Assembly: GCF_030770395.1 (NCBI RefSeq)
Contig: NZ_CP132480.1
Coordinates: 2,309,979-2,373,978 of the forward strand
Source of the DNA: Telluria beijingensis
Lineage (GTDB): Bacteria; Pseudomonadota; Gammaproteobacteria; Burkholderiales; Burkholderiaceae_D
DNA: 64,000 bases
Direction of reading: 5' to 3'
Under the pieces are notes generated by a model. The model saw only the letters and a program-made list of their open reading frames with translations, did not search any database and was not told where the DNA came from. This document shows positions 1-8,746 of this stretch, piece after piece; the stretch's first letter is position 1, and each line of letters begins with the position of its first letter. A program made the position numbers and the translations under genes.

Positions 1-37
1 CAAATTAATGCCGGTTGTTGCGACGTAATCGCCCGCT

Positions 38-499
38 TTATGCCACTTCCACGATCATTTCGATCTCGACGCAGGTGCCGCGCGGCAGCGCCGCGACGCC
101 GAAAGCCGAACGGGCGTGCTTGCCGGCGTCGCCGAACACCTCGCCGATCAGTTCCGAGGCGCCATTGGTGACCAGGTGCTGCTCGTTGTAGTCCGGGGTC
201 GAGGCGACCAGGCTCATCACCTTGACGATGCGCTTGACGCGGTTCAGGTCGCCGCCGACGGCTTCCTGCAGGGTGCCGATCAGGTCGATCGCGACCGAGC
301 GCGCGGCGGCCTGGCCATCGGCGGTGGTCTTGTCGCGGCCCAGGATGCCGGCGTTGATGCTGCCATCCTTGTTCTTGGCGATATGGCCCGAGATGAACAC
401 GAGGTTGCCGGTCTGGACGTACATGACGTAGGCCGCGGCCGGGGTGCCCGGCGCTTCCAGGGTGATGTTCAGTTCCTTCAGTTTGTCGTAGACGGACAT
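38..499 (-). CDS. RidA family protein (YjgF/YER057c/UK114)
   Basis: A 153-residue protein of the RidA superfamily. Family members hydrolyse reactive enamine/imine intermediates made by PLP enzymes, or have lost that activity. The C-terminal half has the family pattern of an arginine followed by GVAALPRG and a VEIE strand, as in the active-site region of RidA. The start at 499 is chosen because a GGAGAA ribosome binding site lies just upstream and MSVYDKL is the usual N-terminus of this subgroup; an in-frame start further upstream has no such site. It stands alone, reading the same way as the EamA gene behind it. The exact subgroup substrate cannot be read from sequence. Confidence 0.9.
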   Translation of the reverse strand: MSVYDKLKELNITLEAPGTPAAAYVMYVQTGNLVFISGHIAKNKDGSINAGILGRDKTTADGQAAARSVAIDLIGTLQEAVGGDLNRVKRIVKVMSLVASTPDYNEQHLVTNGASELIGEVFGDAGKHARSAFGVAALPRGTCVEIEMIVEVA

Positions 500-581
500 G
501 GTGTTCTCCAATTTTGCGTTGAGTAAAGGCGGTATTGTACGTCGAGCCGGCGCCATGCACAGCGGCGCATGGGCTTGACAT

Positions 582-1508
582 TCAGCCCGGCCGGCGCCGC
601 ACCTGCAGCCGGCGCCCGGCGAACACGACGCCGATCACCGCCAGCGCGAACAAGACATTGTGCAGGGTCAGTGCCTCGCCCAGCAGCACGGCCGCGCCAA
701 CCAGGCTCATGAAGGGCTGCAGCAGCTGCACCTGGCCCACCCGGGCGATGCCGCCCAGGGCCAGGCCGCGGTACCAGAAGAAAAAGCCGATGAACATCGA
801 AAACACCGTCACATAGCCCAGTCCGATCCAGGCCGCGGCGCCAACGCCGGCCAGGGCGCCGGCGCCGTTGGCCAGGCGCCAGCCCAGCAGCAGCGGCGCC
901 AGAAGCGGGGCCGCCAGCAACAGCGCCCAGCAGATCGTCTCGGGGCCGCCCAGCGTGCGCGCCAGCTTGCCGCCTTCGGCGTAGCCGACCGCGCCGGCGG
1001 CGACCGCGCCGAACATCATGAGGTCGGCCGCATGCAGCGCGCCGCCGCCCTGGGACAAGGCGAAGGCCACCACCAGGCCCGCGCCGAGCACCGCCATCAG
1101 CCAGAAGGCGGGCGAGGGCCGTTCGTCGCCGCGCAGCGCGGTGTACAGCGCCGTCGCCAGCGGCAGCAGGCCGGCCAGCACCGCGCCGTGCGCGGCCGGC
1201 ACGTGGCGCATCGCCATCGAACTGAGCAGGGGAAAGCCGACCACCACGCCCAGCATCACCAGCGCCAGCGGCAGCAGCGCGGCGCGCGGCGGCAGCGGCG
1301 CGCGGCGCCAGGCCAGCCACAGCCCGGCCAGCGCGGCCGCGCCCAGGGCCCGGGCCAGCACCACGAATTCCACGTCGAGCGCCAGGACCGCCAGCCGGGT
1401 GAACGGCATGGTCAGGCTGAACATCGCCACGCCCGCCAGGCCGAGCAGCATGCCGCGCGTCTCGTCGTGGGCGGTGGCGGTGGAAACGGGCGGGGAGAGG
1501 GCGCTCAT
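582..1508 (-). CDS. EamA/DMT-family transporter
   Basis: A 308-residue inner-membrane protein with about ten hydrophobic segments arranged as two EamA repeats, the drug/metabolite transporter fold. Such proteins usually export amino acids or other small metabolites. The gene diverges from a MocR-type regulator at 1618, with 109 bp between the starts that hold a direct repeat. That layout suggests the regulator controls it and that the substrate is an amine or amino acid related to the regulator's PLP domain. The substrate itself is not visible. Confidence 0.88.
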   Translation of the reverse strand: MSALSPPVSTATAHDETRGMLLGLAGVAMFSLTMPFTRLAVLALDVEFVVLARALGAAALAGLWLAWRRAPLPPRAALLPLALVMLGVVVGFPLLSSMAMRHVPAAHGAVLAGLLPLATALYTALRGDERPSPAFWLMAVLGAGLVVAFALSQGGGALHAADLMMFGAVAAGAVGYAEGGKLARTLGGPETICWALLLAAPLLAPLLLGWRLANGAGALAGVGAAAWIGLGYVTVFSMFIGFFFWYRGLALGGIARVGQVQLLQPFMSLVGAAVLLGEALTLHNVLFALAVIGVVFAGRRLQVRRRPG

Positions 1509-1564
1509 CGGGTACTTTCAAGGCTTGCGGTGACAGGGTGATGGGTCTATCCTAGCGTTAAGGA

Positions 1565-1583
1565 CCAGTACAGTCCCAGTACA
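1565..1583. promoter_or_regulatory. Direct repeat, candidate MocR operator
   Basis: CCAGTACA occurs at 1565-1572 and again at 1576-1583, an 11-bp period that puts both copies on the same face of the DNA. It lies between the divergent EamA and MocR genes. MocR/GntR regulators such as GabR and PdxR are known to bind direct repeats, so this is the likely operator; the assignment is inferred. Confidence 0.5.
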
Positions 1584-1617
1584 CTTCATCCGATAATTTG
1601 CCCACTGTGGTGGTGAA

Positions 1618-3024
1618 ATGACCGATACACCCGCCTTCACGCTGGCGCGCGACGCCGGCGAGCCGCTGTCCGACCAGATCGTGCGCGCGGTGGCGGCGCG
1701 CGTCGACGAGCGCCTGCTGCGGCCCGGCGCGCGCATGCCCTCGATCCGCCGTTTCGCCGCCAGCCACGGCGTCTCGCCGTTCACCGTGGTGGCCAGCTAC
1801 GACCGGCTGGTGGCGCAGGGCTACCTGGAATCGCGCCGCGGCGCCGGCTTCTTCGTGCGCGAACGCCAGCCGGCGCCGGCGCGCGCCGTCTCGATGGCGC
1901 CGCCATCCCCGGCGCCGGCCGAGCTCGACATCGCCTGGCTGGTGCGCAGCATGTTCCGCCAGGCGCCGCTCGGGCTGGCGCCGGGCTCCGGCGTGCTGCC
2001 GGCCGACTGGCTCGACGGTGCGGCGGTCGGCAACGCCTTGCGCGCGCTCAGCCGCCAGAACTGCGATGGCCTGCTCAACTACGGCTCGCCGCACGGCTTC
2101 CTGCTGCTCCGCCAGCAATTGCAGCGCAAGCTGGCCGAACTCGAGATCGACGCCGCGCCCGAGCAATTGGTGACCACGCTCGGCACCACCCAGGGGCTGG
2201 ACCTGGTGGCGCGCGCGTTCTGCCAGCCGGGCGACACGGTGCTGGTCGACGATCCGGCCTGGTTCCTGATGTTCGGTTCGTTCGCGGCGATGGGATTGAA
2301 GGTGGTCGGCGTGCCGCGCCTGGCCGATGGTCCCGACCTGGGAGAGCTCGAGCGCCTGGCGGCCCTGCACAAGCCGCGCCTGTTCGTCATCAACTCGGTG
2401 CTGCACAATCCCAGCTCGACCTCGATCTCGGCGGCCAAGGCCTTCCAGGTGCTGCGCCTGGCCGAGCAGCATGACTTTTTGGTGGTCGAGGACGACGTGT
2501 ACTGCGACCTGCATGCGGGCGGCGCCACCCGCCTGGCGGCGCTGGACGGCCTGCGGCGCGTGATCTACCTGAGCGGGTTTTCGAAATCGATGGCGGCCAA
2601 CCTGCGGGTCGGCTACATCGCCACCTCGCGCGAGCGAGCCGCGCTGCTGGCCGACCGCAAGATGCTGGCCACGCTCAGCACCAGCGATATCGGCGAGCGC
2701 GTGGTCTATAAAATCCTGGCCGAGGGCCACCACCGCAAGCACCTCGACCGCATCCGCGGCCGCCTCGATGCCGTGCGGCCGGGCGCGCTGCGCCGGCTCG
2801 AGGCGCTCGGGATGCGGGTCGATCCGGCGCCGGCGGCCGGCATGTTCCTGTGGGTCGATGCCGGTCTCGACACCAATGCGCTGACGGCGCGCGCCATGCA
2901 GCAAGACCTGCTGCTGGCGCCGGGCAGCCTGTTCTCGCCCAGCCATCAACCGTCGACGCGCATGCGCCTGAACCTGGCGGCGCTGCAGGACCCAAGCGTG
3001 TGGCGCTTCCTGGAGATGCGCTGA
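1618..3024 (+). CDS. MocR/PdxR-type transcriptional regulator with aminotransferase domain
   Basis: A 468-residue two-domain regulator. Residues 10-75 form a GntR winged helix-turn-helix (SDQIVRAVAARV, then MPSIRRFAASHGVSPFTV). After a linker, residues from about 110 to the end form a fold-type I aminotransferase domain. The PLP-binding lysine is at about residue 323 in SGFSKSMAANLR. In MocR proteins the domain senses PLP or a PLP adduct rather than transaminating. It diverges from the EamA exporter, its probable target. A true aminotransferase role is unlikely given the HTH. Confidence 0.9.
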   Translation: MTDTPAFTLARDAGEPLSDQIVRAVAARVDERLLRPGARMPSIRRFAASHGVSPFTVVASYDRLVAQGYLESRRGAGFFVRERQPAPARAVSMAPPSPAPAELDIAWLVRSMFRQAPLGLAPGSGVLPADWLDGAAVGNALRALSRQNCDGLLNYGSPHGFLLLRQQLQRKLAELEIDAAPEQLVTTLGTTQGLDLVARAFCQPGDTVLVDDPAWFLMFGSFAAMGLKVVGVPRLADGPDLGELERLAALHKPRLFVINSVLHNPSSTSISAAKAFQVLRLAEQHDFLVVEDDVYCDLHAGGATRLAALDGLRRVIYLSGFSKSMAANLRVGYIATSRERAALLADRKMLATLSTSDIGERVVYKILAEGHHRKHLDRIRGRLDAVRPGALRRLEALGMRVDPAPAAGMFLWVDAGLDTNALTARAMQQDLLLAPGSLFSPSHQPSTRMRLNLAALQDPSVWRFLEMR

Positions 3025-3042
3025 GCGGCCGGCCCCACAGGC

Positions 3043-3672
3043 TTATTTCGGACAATGCGCGCCGGCGTCGATCCAGGCCTGGATCAACCCGCCGAACACC
3101 TTCTGGCTGCCGGGCGCCGGCGTGCGGCCTTCGCCCGGATCCCAGGCCCAGCCGACCAGGCCATCCTCGCCCATGTGGTGGCTGAGCTGCTCCATGGTCT
3201 TGTTGCCATTGCGCGCGGGGTCCTTCACTTGCTCGCAGATCTCGCGCAGCGACAGGCCCTGCCAGGCCATCGACGCCGGCGCCAGCATCCACGGCAGGTG
3301 GCCCGGGATCGAGCGGAATTTGGTGCCGGTGGCCTTGACGTTCTTGGCCTGGTGGCAGCCCATGCAGGTCAGGCCCGGCTGCCCCATGCCGCTGTCGCCC
3401 GCGTGAATGAGCGGCACGTGCGGCTGGCCGTTGTCGCCCTGGGTCGGCGAACGCAGCGACGGGTGGCAGTTCAGGCAGCGCGGATGGGTGATCACCTTGC
3501 CGGCCTCGATGAACAGGGCCGCCGCGCGCTCCTTCGGGTCCTGGATGCCGGCGAAGCTGGAAGCCGGTTGCAGCACGTGCGGCGGGCTGGGTGGCGTGGC
3601 AAGGGCGTGCGCCGCCGCCAGGCTGGCCAGCGCCGCCAGGACACAATGCGCTTTCCATGGATGCGTTTTCAT
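3043..3672 (-). CDS. Periplasmic di-haem c-type cytochrome of the molybdenum hydroxylase operon
   Basis: A 209-residue protein with a signal peptide ending near HALA (residues 1-25) and two CxxCH haem sites, Cys66-Cys69-His70 and Cys103-Cys106-His107. Its ATG overlaps the stop of the upstream molybdopterin subunit by 4 bp, so the two are translationally coupled. In isoquinoline 1-oxidoreductase-type operons such a cytochrome takes electrons from the [2Fe-2S] subunit. The protein is exported, and the operon's molybdenum subunit also begins with a Tat-like leader. The specific electron partner is inferred from position. Confidence 0.8.
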   Translation of the reverse strand: MKTHPWKAHCVLAALASLAAAHALATPPSPPHVLQPASSFAGIQDPKERAAALFIEAGKVITHPRCLNCHPSLRSPTQGDNGQPHVPLIHAGDSGMGQPGLTCMGCHQAKNVKATGTKFRSIPGHLPWMLAPASMAWQGLSLREICEQVKDPARNGNKTMEQLSHHMGEDGLVGWAWDPGEGRTPAPGSQKVFGGLIQAWIDAGAHCPK

Positions 3673-4937
3673 GTCGTCACCTTGAACAGGGCGGGGTCGA
3701 GGGGCAGGGAATAGGCGCGCACGCCGGTGGCGGCGAACACCGCGTTGGCGACCGCGGCGATCGCACCGGAGGTGCCCGGTTCGCCGATGCCGCCGGGCGG
3801 CTCGGCGTTCTGCACCACGTGCACCTCGATGCGCGGGGCTTCGGCCATGCGCAGGATCGGATAGCTGTCGTAGTTGGCCTGCTGCACGCGCCCATTGGCC
3901 ACCGTGATGCGCTCGTGCAGGGCGGCCGACACGCCGAACATGATCCCGCCCTCGGCCTGGGCCAGCACCACGTCGGGCGCGACCACGGTGCCGGTATCGA
4001 GGGCGCAGGTCATGCGTTCAACGGCGATGTGGCCGTCGGCATCCACGTGCACCTGGGCCACGATCGCCATGAAGCAGGCGAAGCCCTCGAATACCGCGAT
4101 GCCGCGTCCGCTGCGCGGCGGCAGCGGCGAACCCCATCCCGATTTTTCGGCCGCCACGTCTAGAACGTGGCGCAGGCGCGCCGGGGCCTGCGTCATCAGG
4201 GCGCGCCGGTAGGCCAGCGGATCGGCCCTGGCGCGAAACGCCAGCTCGTCCATCACGCTCTCGGTGATGAACACATTGCGGGTCGGGCCGACGCCGCGCC
4301 AGTTCCCGGTGTTCATGCCTTCGGGCGCTTCGTGGCGGGTGAAGTCGATCCAGACGTTCGGGATGTCGTAGTGGCCGACCGCGTTCTCGACCACGTCGAG
4401 GTCGATATGGTCCTTCTGGTAGGCCGGCAGGGAGCGCTTCGATGCCGCATGGGTGACGGCGCCGTCGGCGGTGGCGCAGTCGCCGGGGGCGACGCCCCAC
4501 TGGCTCGCCGCGGCCTGCACCAGCATGGCGCGCGCCGCCGCGCCGGCGTTGCGCATCGTGGTCCACTGGGCGCGCAGCGAGGCCGAGCCGCCGGTGATCT
4601 GGCCGCCGAGCAGCGGGCTGGCATACGTGGCGTCGTCGGCCGGCGCCGCTTCGATCGCCACCCGCGCCAGCGGCACGTCGAGTTCCTCGGCCACCACCAT
4701 CGCCTGGGAGGTATAGGAACCTTGCCCCATTTCGCAATAGGGCGCGAACACCACGATCCTGCCGTCCGGATCGATGCGCAGGTAGGGGTTCGGTTGCCAG
4801 CCGCCGGCCTCGCCGCTGGTGGTGGTGGCCGCGGTCGCGGGCAGGCCGCCGATCAGCAGGCCGCCGCCGGTGGCGAGCGAGGCGACCAGCAGGGCGCGCC
4901 GTTTCCGGTTCACCGGCAGGGTGTCCGGGGCGTTCAT
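3669..4937 (-). CDS. iorB: Molybdopterin-binding subunit, isoquinoline 1-oxidoreductase beta type, internally deleted
   Basis: A 422-residue xanthine dehydrogenase-type large subunit. Residues 1-40 look like a Tat leader (RKRRALL). Residues 50-170 match the N-terminal cofactor region of IorB ([26 protein letters not shown]) and residues 171-422 match the C-terminal region ([23 protein letters not shown]). Family members are usually about 720-780 residues. The middle is missing: the chain passes straight from ASKRSL to PAYQKD near nt 4410-4430, without a frame break. The lost part includes molybdopterin-binding segments, so activity is doubtful. The start overlaps the stop of iorA by 4 bp (4934-4937). 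The comparison is from memory of the family. Confidence 0.75.
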   Translation of the reverse strand: MNAPDTLPVNRKRRALLVASLATGGGLLIGGLPATAATTTSGEAGGWQPNPYLRIDPDGRIVVFAPYCEMGQGSYTSQAMVVAEELDVPLARVAIEAAPADDATYASPLLGGQITGGSASLRAQWTTMRNAGAAARAMLVQAAASQWGVAPGDCATADGAVTHAASKRSLPAYQKDHIDLDVVENAVGHYDIPNVWIDFTRHEAPEGMNTGNWRGVGPTRNVFITESVMDELAFRARADPLAYRRALMTQAPARLRHVLDVAAEKSGWGSPLPPRSGRGIAVFEGFACFMAIVAQVHVDADGHIAVERMTCALDTGTVVAPDVVLAQAEGGIMFGVSAALHERITVANGRVQQANYDSYPILRMAEAPRIEVHVVQNAEPPGGIGEPGTSGAIAAVANAVFAATGVRAYSLPLDPALFKVTT

Positions 4938-5419
4938 GCCGTACTCCCTTGCGCGCCGGCGCCCAGGGCCTGGGCCGCATGCTTGATCGCGGCCCGGATG
5001 CGGTGGTAGGTGCCACATCGGCACAGGTTGCCGGACATGACCGAATCGATGTCGGCGTCGCTCGGTTGCGGATTCGATTGCAGCAGCGCTGCGGCCTGCA
5101 TCAGCTGGCCGGACTGGCAGTAGCCGCACTGCACCACCTGCAGTTCCACCCAGCTTTGCTGCAGCGCCTTGCCGGCCGGGCTGTCGGCCAGGCCTTCGAT
5201 GGTCTGCACCTTCGCGTCCTGCAGCAGCGACACCGGCAGCGCGCAGGCGCGCTTGGCCAGGCCGTCCACGTGGACCGTGCAGGCGCCGCACATGACGGCC
5301 CCGCAGCCGTACTTGGCGCCCGTCAGGCCGAGCGTGTCGCGCAATACCCATAACAGCGGCGTATCGGCGTCGACGTCCGCCTTCCTCGCCTTGCCGTTGA
5401 CGTTCAGGGAAAAGTTCAT
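4934..5419 (-). CDS. iorA: [2Fe-2S] subunit, isoquinoline 1-oxidoreductase alpha type
   Basis: A 161-residue iron-sulfur subunit of a molybdenum hydroxylase, at the usual length of the family. The plant-ferredoxin-type cluster is bound by Cys39, Cys44, Cys47 and Cys59. The second, helical-domain cluster is bound by Cys98, Cys101, Cys133 and Cys135 (QCGYCQSGQ and NLCRCGTYH). It passes electrons from the molybdenum site of IorB to the cytochrome encoded third in the operon. It is the first gene of the three. The substrate, an N-heterocycle or aldehyde, cannot be told from this subunit. Confidence 0.88.
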   Translation of the reverse strand: MNFSLNVNGKARKADVDADTPLLWVLRDTLGLTGAKYGCGAVMCGACTVHVDGLAKRACALPVSLLQDAKVQTIEGLADSPAGKALQQSWVELQVVQCGYCQSGQLMQAAALLQSNPQPSDADIDSVMSGNLCRCGTYHRIRAAIKHAAQALGAGAQGSTA

Positions 5420-5585
5420 GTGGCTCCTCCGGATGGCTGGCTGGCTGCGGTGGCGCGCTGCCGTCCGCAGGGACCGATGGCGCTTGCACGATTGCCGATC
5501 AGTTCGTGATGATTCTAATCACGCTGCTCGGTGTAAAAATCGTGCATTCACCACTTTTAACCAGTCTTTACCGGAGGAGCCTGTT

Positions 5586-6086
5586 TCAGGGCGATGGCGG
5601 TTCTTGCTGGCCCGGGCAACCCTCCGCCATCATCTTGTGCATGCCCTCCATGATCTGTTCCGGCGTCAAGTCCTGCTTGTGGGTGGCGATCGACCAGCGG
5701 TGGCCGTACGGATCTTCGACCTGGCCGTAGCGGTCACCCCAGAACATGTCGGACAGCGGCATGATGGGCTTGCCACCCGCTGACACTGCCTGGGCAAACA
5801 CGGCGTCGGCGTCTTCCACGTACAGGTGAATCACCACCGACGTGCCTTGCAGGGCCAGCGGCCCACGGCTGCCGTACTCGGGATAGTCCTGGGCCAGCAT
5901 GATGGGCGAATCGCCGATGCGGAGCTCGGCATGCATGATCTTGCCATCCGGCCCCGGCAGGCGGGCGATCTCGACCGCGCCGAAGGCCTTCTTGTAGAAC
6001 TCGATTGCCTCGGCTGCATGTTCGCAGACCAGGTGCGGGGTGACGGTACGGTAGCCTTCCGGGATGGGACGCACTGCCTGGTTCAT
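5586..6086 (-). CDS. VOC (glyoxalase/PhnB-like) family protein
   Basis: A 166-residue vicinal oxygen chelate protein. It shows the paired beta-alpha-beta-beta-beta pattern with VTPHLVCEHAAEAIEFYKKAFGA near the start of the first module and FWGDRYGQVEDPYGHRW in the second, typical of the PhnB/YdcJ-like subgroup. The start at 6086 is preceded by a GGAGAA site; the open frame continues further upstream without one. The members of this subgroup bind metal or small ligands and mostly have no assigned reaction. It diverges from htpG. Confidence 0.8.
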   Translation of the reverse strand: MNQAVRPIPEGYRTVTPHLVCEHAAEAIEFYKKAFGAVEIARLPGPDGKIMHAELRIGDSPIMLAQDYPEYGSRGPLALQGTSVVIHLYVEDADAVFAQAVSAGGKPIMPLSDMFWGDRYGQVEDPYGHRWSIATHKQDLTPEQIMEGMHKMMAEGCPGQQEPPSP

Positions 6087-6211
6087 GATCTTCTCCTGTG
6101 TGGTGGATGGGTGCTGCATCGCTACGACGAACGGGATAGACACGAATCGACATGCTACACGCATAAAACTGCAAAATCGTCCGGCTTGGGGAATGCTTGT
6201 CAAAAACGCCT

Positions 6212-6239
6212 CTTGAAATTCCTGATGACAGCCTAATAT
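6212..6239 (+). promoter_or_regulatory. Sigma-32 (heat-shock) promoter candidate for htpG
   Basis: CTTGAAA at 6212-6218 matches the sigma-32 -35 consensus exactly. CCTAATAT at 6232-6239 is a partial match to the -10 CCCCATNT, and the 13-nt spacer is in range. It lies about 45 bp before the htpG start, where a heat-shock promoter is expected for this chaperone. Confidence 0.55.
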
Positions 6240-6283
6240 GGCTCCGAGTCCCACAACCCCCTATGTTTTTAACGAGGAACAAG

Positions 6284-8203
6284 ATGGCAAGCGCCGAAAA
6301 AGAAACCCTTGGCTTCCAGGCAGAAGTAAAACAGCTGCTGCAACTGATGATCCACTCCTTGTACTCCAACAAGGAGATCTTCCTGCGCGAACTGATCTCG
6401 AACGCGTCCGACGCCGCCGACAAGCTGCGCTTCGAGGCGATCAACAACGACGCGCTGTACGGCAACGACCATGAACTCAAGATCAAGGTCTCGTTCGACA
6501 AGGACGCCAAGACCATCACGATCTCGGACAACGGCATCGGCATGAGCCGCGACGAGGTGATCGCCCACCTGGGCACCATCGCCAAGTCGGGCACCAAGGA
6601 ATTCTTCAGCAAGTTGTCGGGCGACCAGCAGCAGGATGCGGCCCTGATCGGCCAGTTCGGCGTGGGCTTCTACTCGGGCTTCATCGTGGCCGAGAAGATC
6701 GTCGTCAATACCCGCCGCGCCGGCGCGTTCGCCGAACAGGGCGTGCGCTGGGAATCGCGCGGCGAGGGCGATTATTCGATCGAGCAGGTCGAGAAGACCG
6801 GCCGCGGCACCGACGTGATCCTGCACCTGCGCGAAGGCGAGGAAGAACTGCTGTCGTCGTGGAAGATCAAGTCGATCATCCGCAAGTATTCCGACCACAT
6901 CTCGCTGCCGATCGTGATGCAGAAGGAAGAGTGGGACGAAGAGAAGAAGGAAACCGTCGTCAGGGACGAATTCGAGACCGTGAACCAGGCCAGCGCGCTG
7001 TGGGCACGCTCCAAGAACGACATCGCCGAAGAACAGTACAACGAGTTCTACAAGCACGTCTCGCACGACTTCCAGGACCCGCTGACCTACACCCACAACC
7101 GGGTGGAGGGCCGCAGCGAATACACCCAGCTGCTGTACGTGCCGGCCCATGCGCCGTTCGACCTGTGGGACCGCAACAAGCGTGGCGGCATCAAGCTGTA
7201 CGTCAAGCGCGTCTTCATCATGGACGATGCCGAGCAGCTGATGCCGACCTACCTGCGCTTCATCAAGGGCGTGATCGACTCGAGCGACCTGCCGCTGAAC
7301 GTCTCGCGCGAGATCCTGCAGGAGTCGCGCGACGTGCGCGTGATCCGCGAAGGTTCGACCAAGCGCGTGCTGGGCATGCTCGAAGAAATGGCGAACTCGG
7401 ACGAACAGGCCGGCAAGGACAAGTACACGACCTTCTGGAAGGAATTCGGCCAGGTGCTCAAGGAAGGCATCGGCGAGGACACGACCAACAAGGACCGCAT
7501 CGCCAAGCTGCTGCGCTTCGCCTCGACCGCCAATGAAAACGACGAGCAGACCGTGTCGTTCGCCGACTACGTCGGCCGCATGAAGGAAGGCCAGGACAAG
7601 ATTTATTACGTCACGGCCGACAACTACAAGGCGGCCAAGAACAGTCCGCACCTCGAGATCTTCCGCAAGAAGGGCGTCGAAGTCATCCTGATGACCGACC
7701 GCGTGGACGAATGGATGCTGTCGTTCTTCACCGAGTTCGACGGCAAGGAACTGGTGTCGGTCGCCAAGGGCGGCCTGGACCTGGGCGCGCTGGAAGACGA
7801 GGCCGAGAAAAAGGAGCACGCCGAGACCGAGGCCGGCTACAAGGAACTGGTCGAGAACATCAAGGGCGCCCTGGGCGAGAAGGCCAAGGATGTGCGCGTG
7901 ACCTTCCGCCTGACCGACTCGCCGGCCTGCCTGGTGGCGGACGACAATGAGTTGTCGGGCAATCTGCTGCGCATGCTGAAGGCCGCCGGCCAGGAAGCGC
8001 CGGAGTCGAAGCCGATCCTCGAGATCAACCCGGACCATCCTCTCGTGCAGCGCCTGAAGTACGAAGACGCGAGCGGCGCCCGCTTCGCCGACTGGTCGCA
8101 TATCCTGTTCGACCAGGCGATGCTGGCCGAAGGCGGCAGCCTGGTCGATCCGGCGTCGTTCGTGAAGCGCCTGAACGAGCTGTTGCTGGCGACTGCGAAG
8201 TAA
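6284..8203 (+). CDS. htpG: Molecular chaperone HtpG (Hsp90)
   Basis: A 639-residue Hsp90 homologue of normal length. The N-terminal GHKL ATPase has the expected blocks: [14 protein letters not shown] (ATP/Mg asparagine), DNGIGM and [11 protein letters not shown]. The middle domain has the catalytic-loop arginine region LNVSREILQ, and the C-terminal dimerisation domain closes the protein. The start at 6284 follows an AACGAGGAA ribosome binding site; the frame extends upstream but that part has no homology to the family. It acts as a cytosolic ATP-dependent chaperone. A sigma-32-like promoter precedes it and a GC-rich inverted repeat follows it. Confidence 0.97.
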   Translation: MASAEKETLGFQAEVKQLLQLMIHSLYSNKEIFLRELISNASDAADKLRFEAINNDALYGNDHELKIKVSFDKDAKTITISDNGIGMSRDEVIAHLGTIAKSGTKEFFSKLSGDQQQDAALIGQFGVGFYSGFIVAEKIVVNTRRAGAFAEQGVRWESRGEGDYSIEQVEKTGRGTDVILHLREGEEELLSSWKIKSIIRKYSDHISLPIVMQKEEWDEEKKETVVRDEFETVNQASALWARSKNDIAEEQYNEFYKHVSHDFQDPLTYTHNRVEGRSEYTQLLYVPAHAPFDLWDRNKRGGIKLYVKRVFIMDDAEQLMPTYLRFIKGVIDSSDLPLNVSREILQESRDVRVIREGSTKRVLGMLEEMANSDEQAGKDKYTTFWKEFGQVLKEGIGEDTTNKDRIAKLLRFASTANENDEQTVSFADYVGRMKEGQDKIYYVTADNYKAAKNSPHLEIFRKKGVEVILMTDRVDEWMLSFFTEFDGKELVSVAKGGLDLGALEDEAEKKEHAETEAGYKELVENIKGALGEKAKDVRVTFRLTDSPACLVADDNELSGNLLRMLKAAGQEAPESKPILEINPDHPLVQRLKYEDASGARFADWSHILFDQAMLAEGGSLVDPASFVKRLNELLLATAK

Positions 8204-8242
8204 ATCGCGTCACGCGACGCACTTTTTTCGTTAGCTCTCACA

Positions 8243-8330
8243 CGTCGTCCCCGCGCAGGCGGGGACCTAAGTTTGCAAGCGTTACGTCGACGCAGGCAGC
8301 ACCTGGGTCCCCGCCTGCGCGGGGACGACG
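8243..8330. repeat. REP-like inverted repeat pair between htpG and DUF3325 genes
   Basis: A 25-nt element at 8243-8267 recurs as its exact reverse complement at 8306-8330. Each arm is itself a hairpin, TCCCCGC-CTGC-GCGGGGA in one orientation, flanked by GACG/CGTC. Together they can form one long cruciform or two small hairpins. A related single copy lies at 60303-60320. The shape fits REP/BIME elements mobilised by RAYT transposases. It sits between convergent genes and probably also ends transcription. Confidence 0.8.
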
Positions 8331-8366
8331 TTTTGGCGTTAACGATGCTGCTATCCGACTGGCGCT

Positions 8367-8738
8367 TTAACCGAACCGCAACACCATCGCCACCACGCAG
8401 CCCACCGCCGCCAGCACCCCGCTGAGGCGCACTACGCGCGCCGCCGTTGCGGCGCCATGCGACAGCAGCCCGATCGCGACCCACGCCGCCGCCGTCACGC
8501 AGCCGATCCACGGCACGAAACCGAACCCTTGCGCGCGCAGCCCGGCGCAGCACCCCAGCGATACCAGCAGCGACAGCAGCCCGAGCCCCTGCACCGTCGT
8601 GCGCACGCGCGGCCGGCGCAGCGCGCCGCAGGCGTCCTGCCAGTGCCGCTCCATGCTCAGCCCGAGCGCCAGGAAGCCCGCCACCGCGGCCGCGAAGGCG
8701 GCCAGGCCGAGTAGAAAAGTGGCCAGCAGCGCGGGCAT
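8367..8738 (-). CDS. DUF3325-like small membrane protein
   Basis: A 123-residue protein with about four hydrophobic segments and a short hydrophilic loop (RHWQDACGALRRP). It resembles the DUF3325 proteins found beside TonB-dependent siderophore receptors, often with DUF3649 and PepSY proteins, which are not present here. It starts 8 bp after the receptor gene's stop and is surely cotranscribed with it. A role in iron uptake is inferred only from this linkage. Confidence 0.7.
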   Translation of the reverse strand: MPALLATFLLGLAAFAAAVAGFLALGLSMERHWQDACGALRRPRVRTTVQGLGLLSLLVSLGCCAGLRAQGFGFVPWIGCVTAAAWVAIGLLSHGAATAARVVRLSGVLAAVGCVVAMVLRFG

Positions 8739-8746
8739 GTTCCGCC

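Noticed and set aside
8243..8330. CRISPR repeat candidate after htpG
   Set aside because: Only two copies in inverted orientation with no regular spacers; fits a REP pair.
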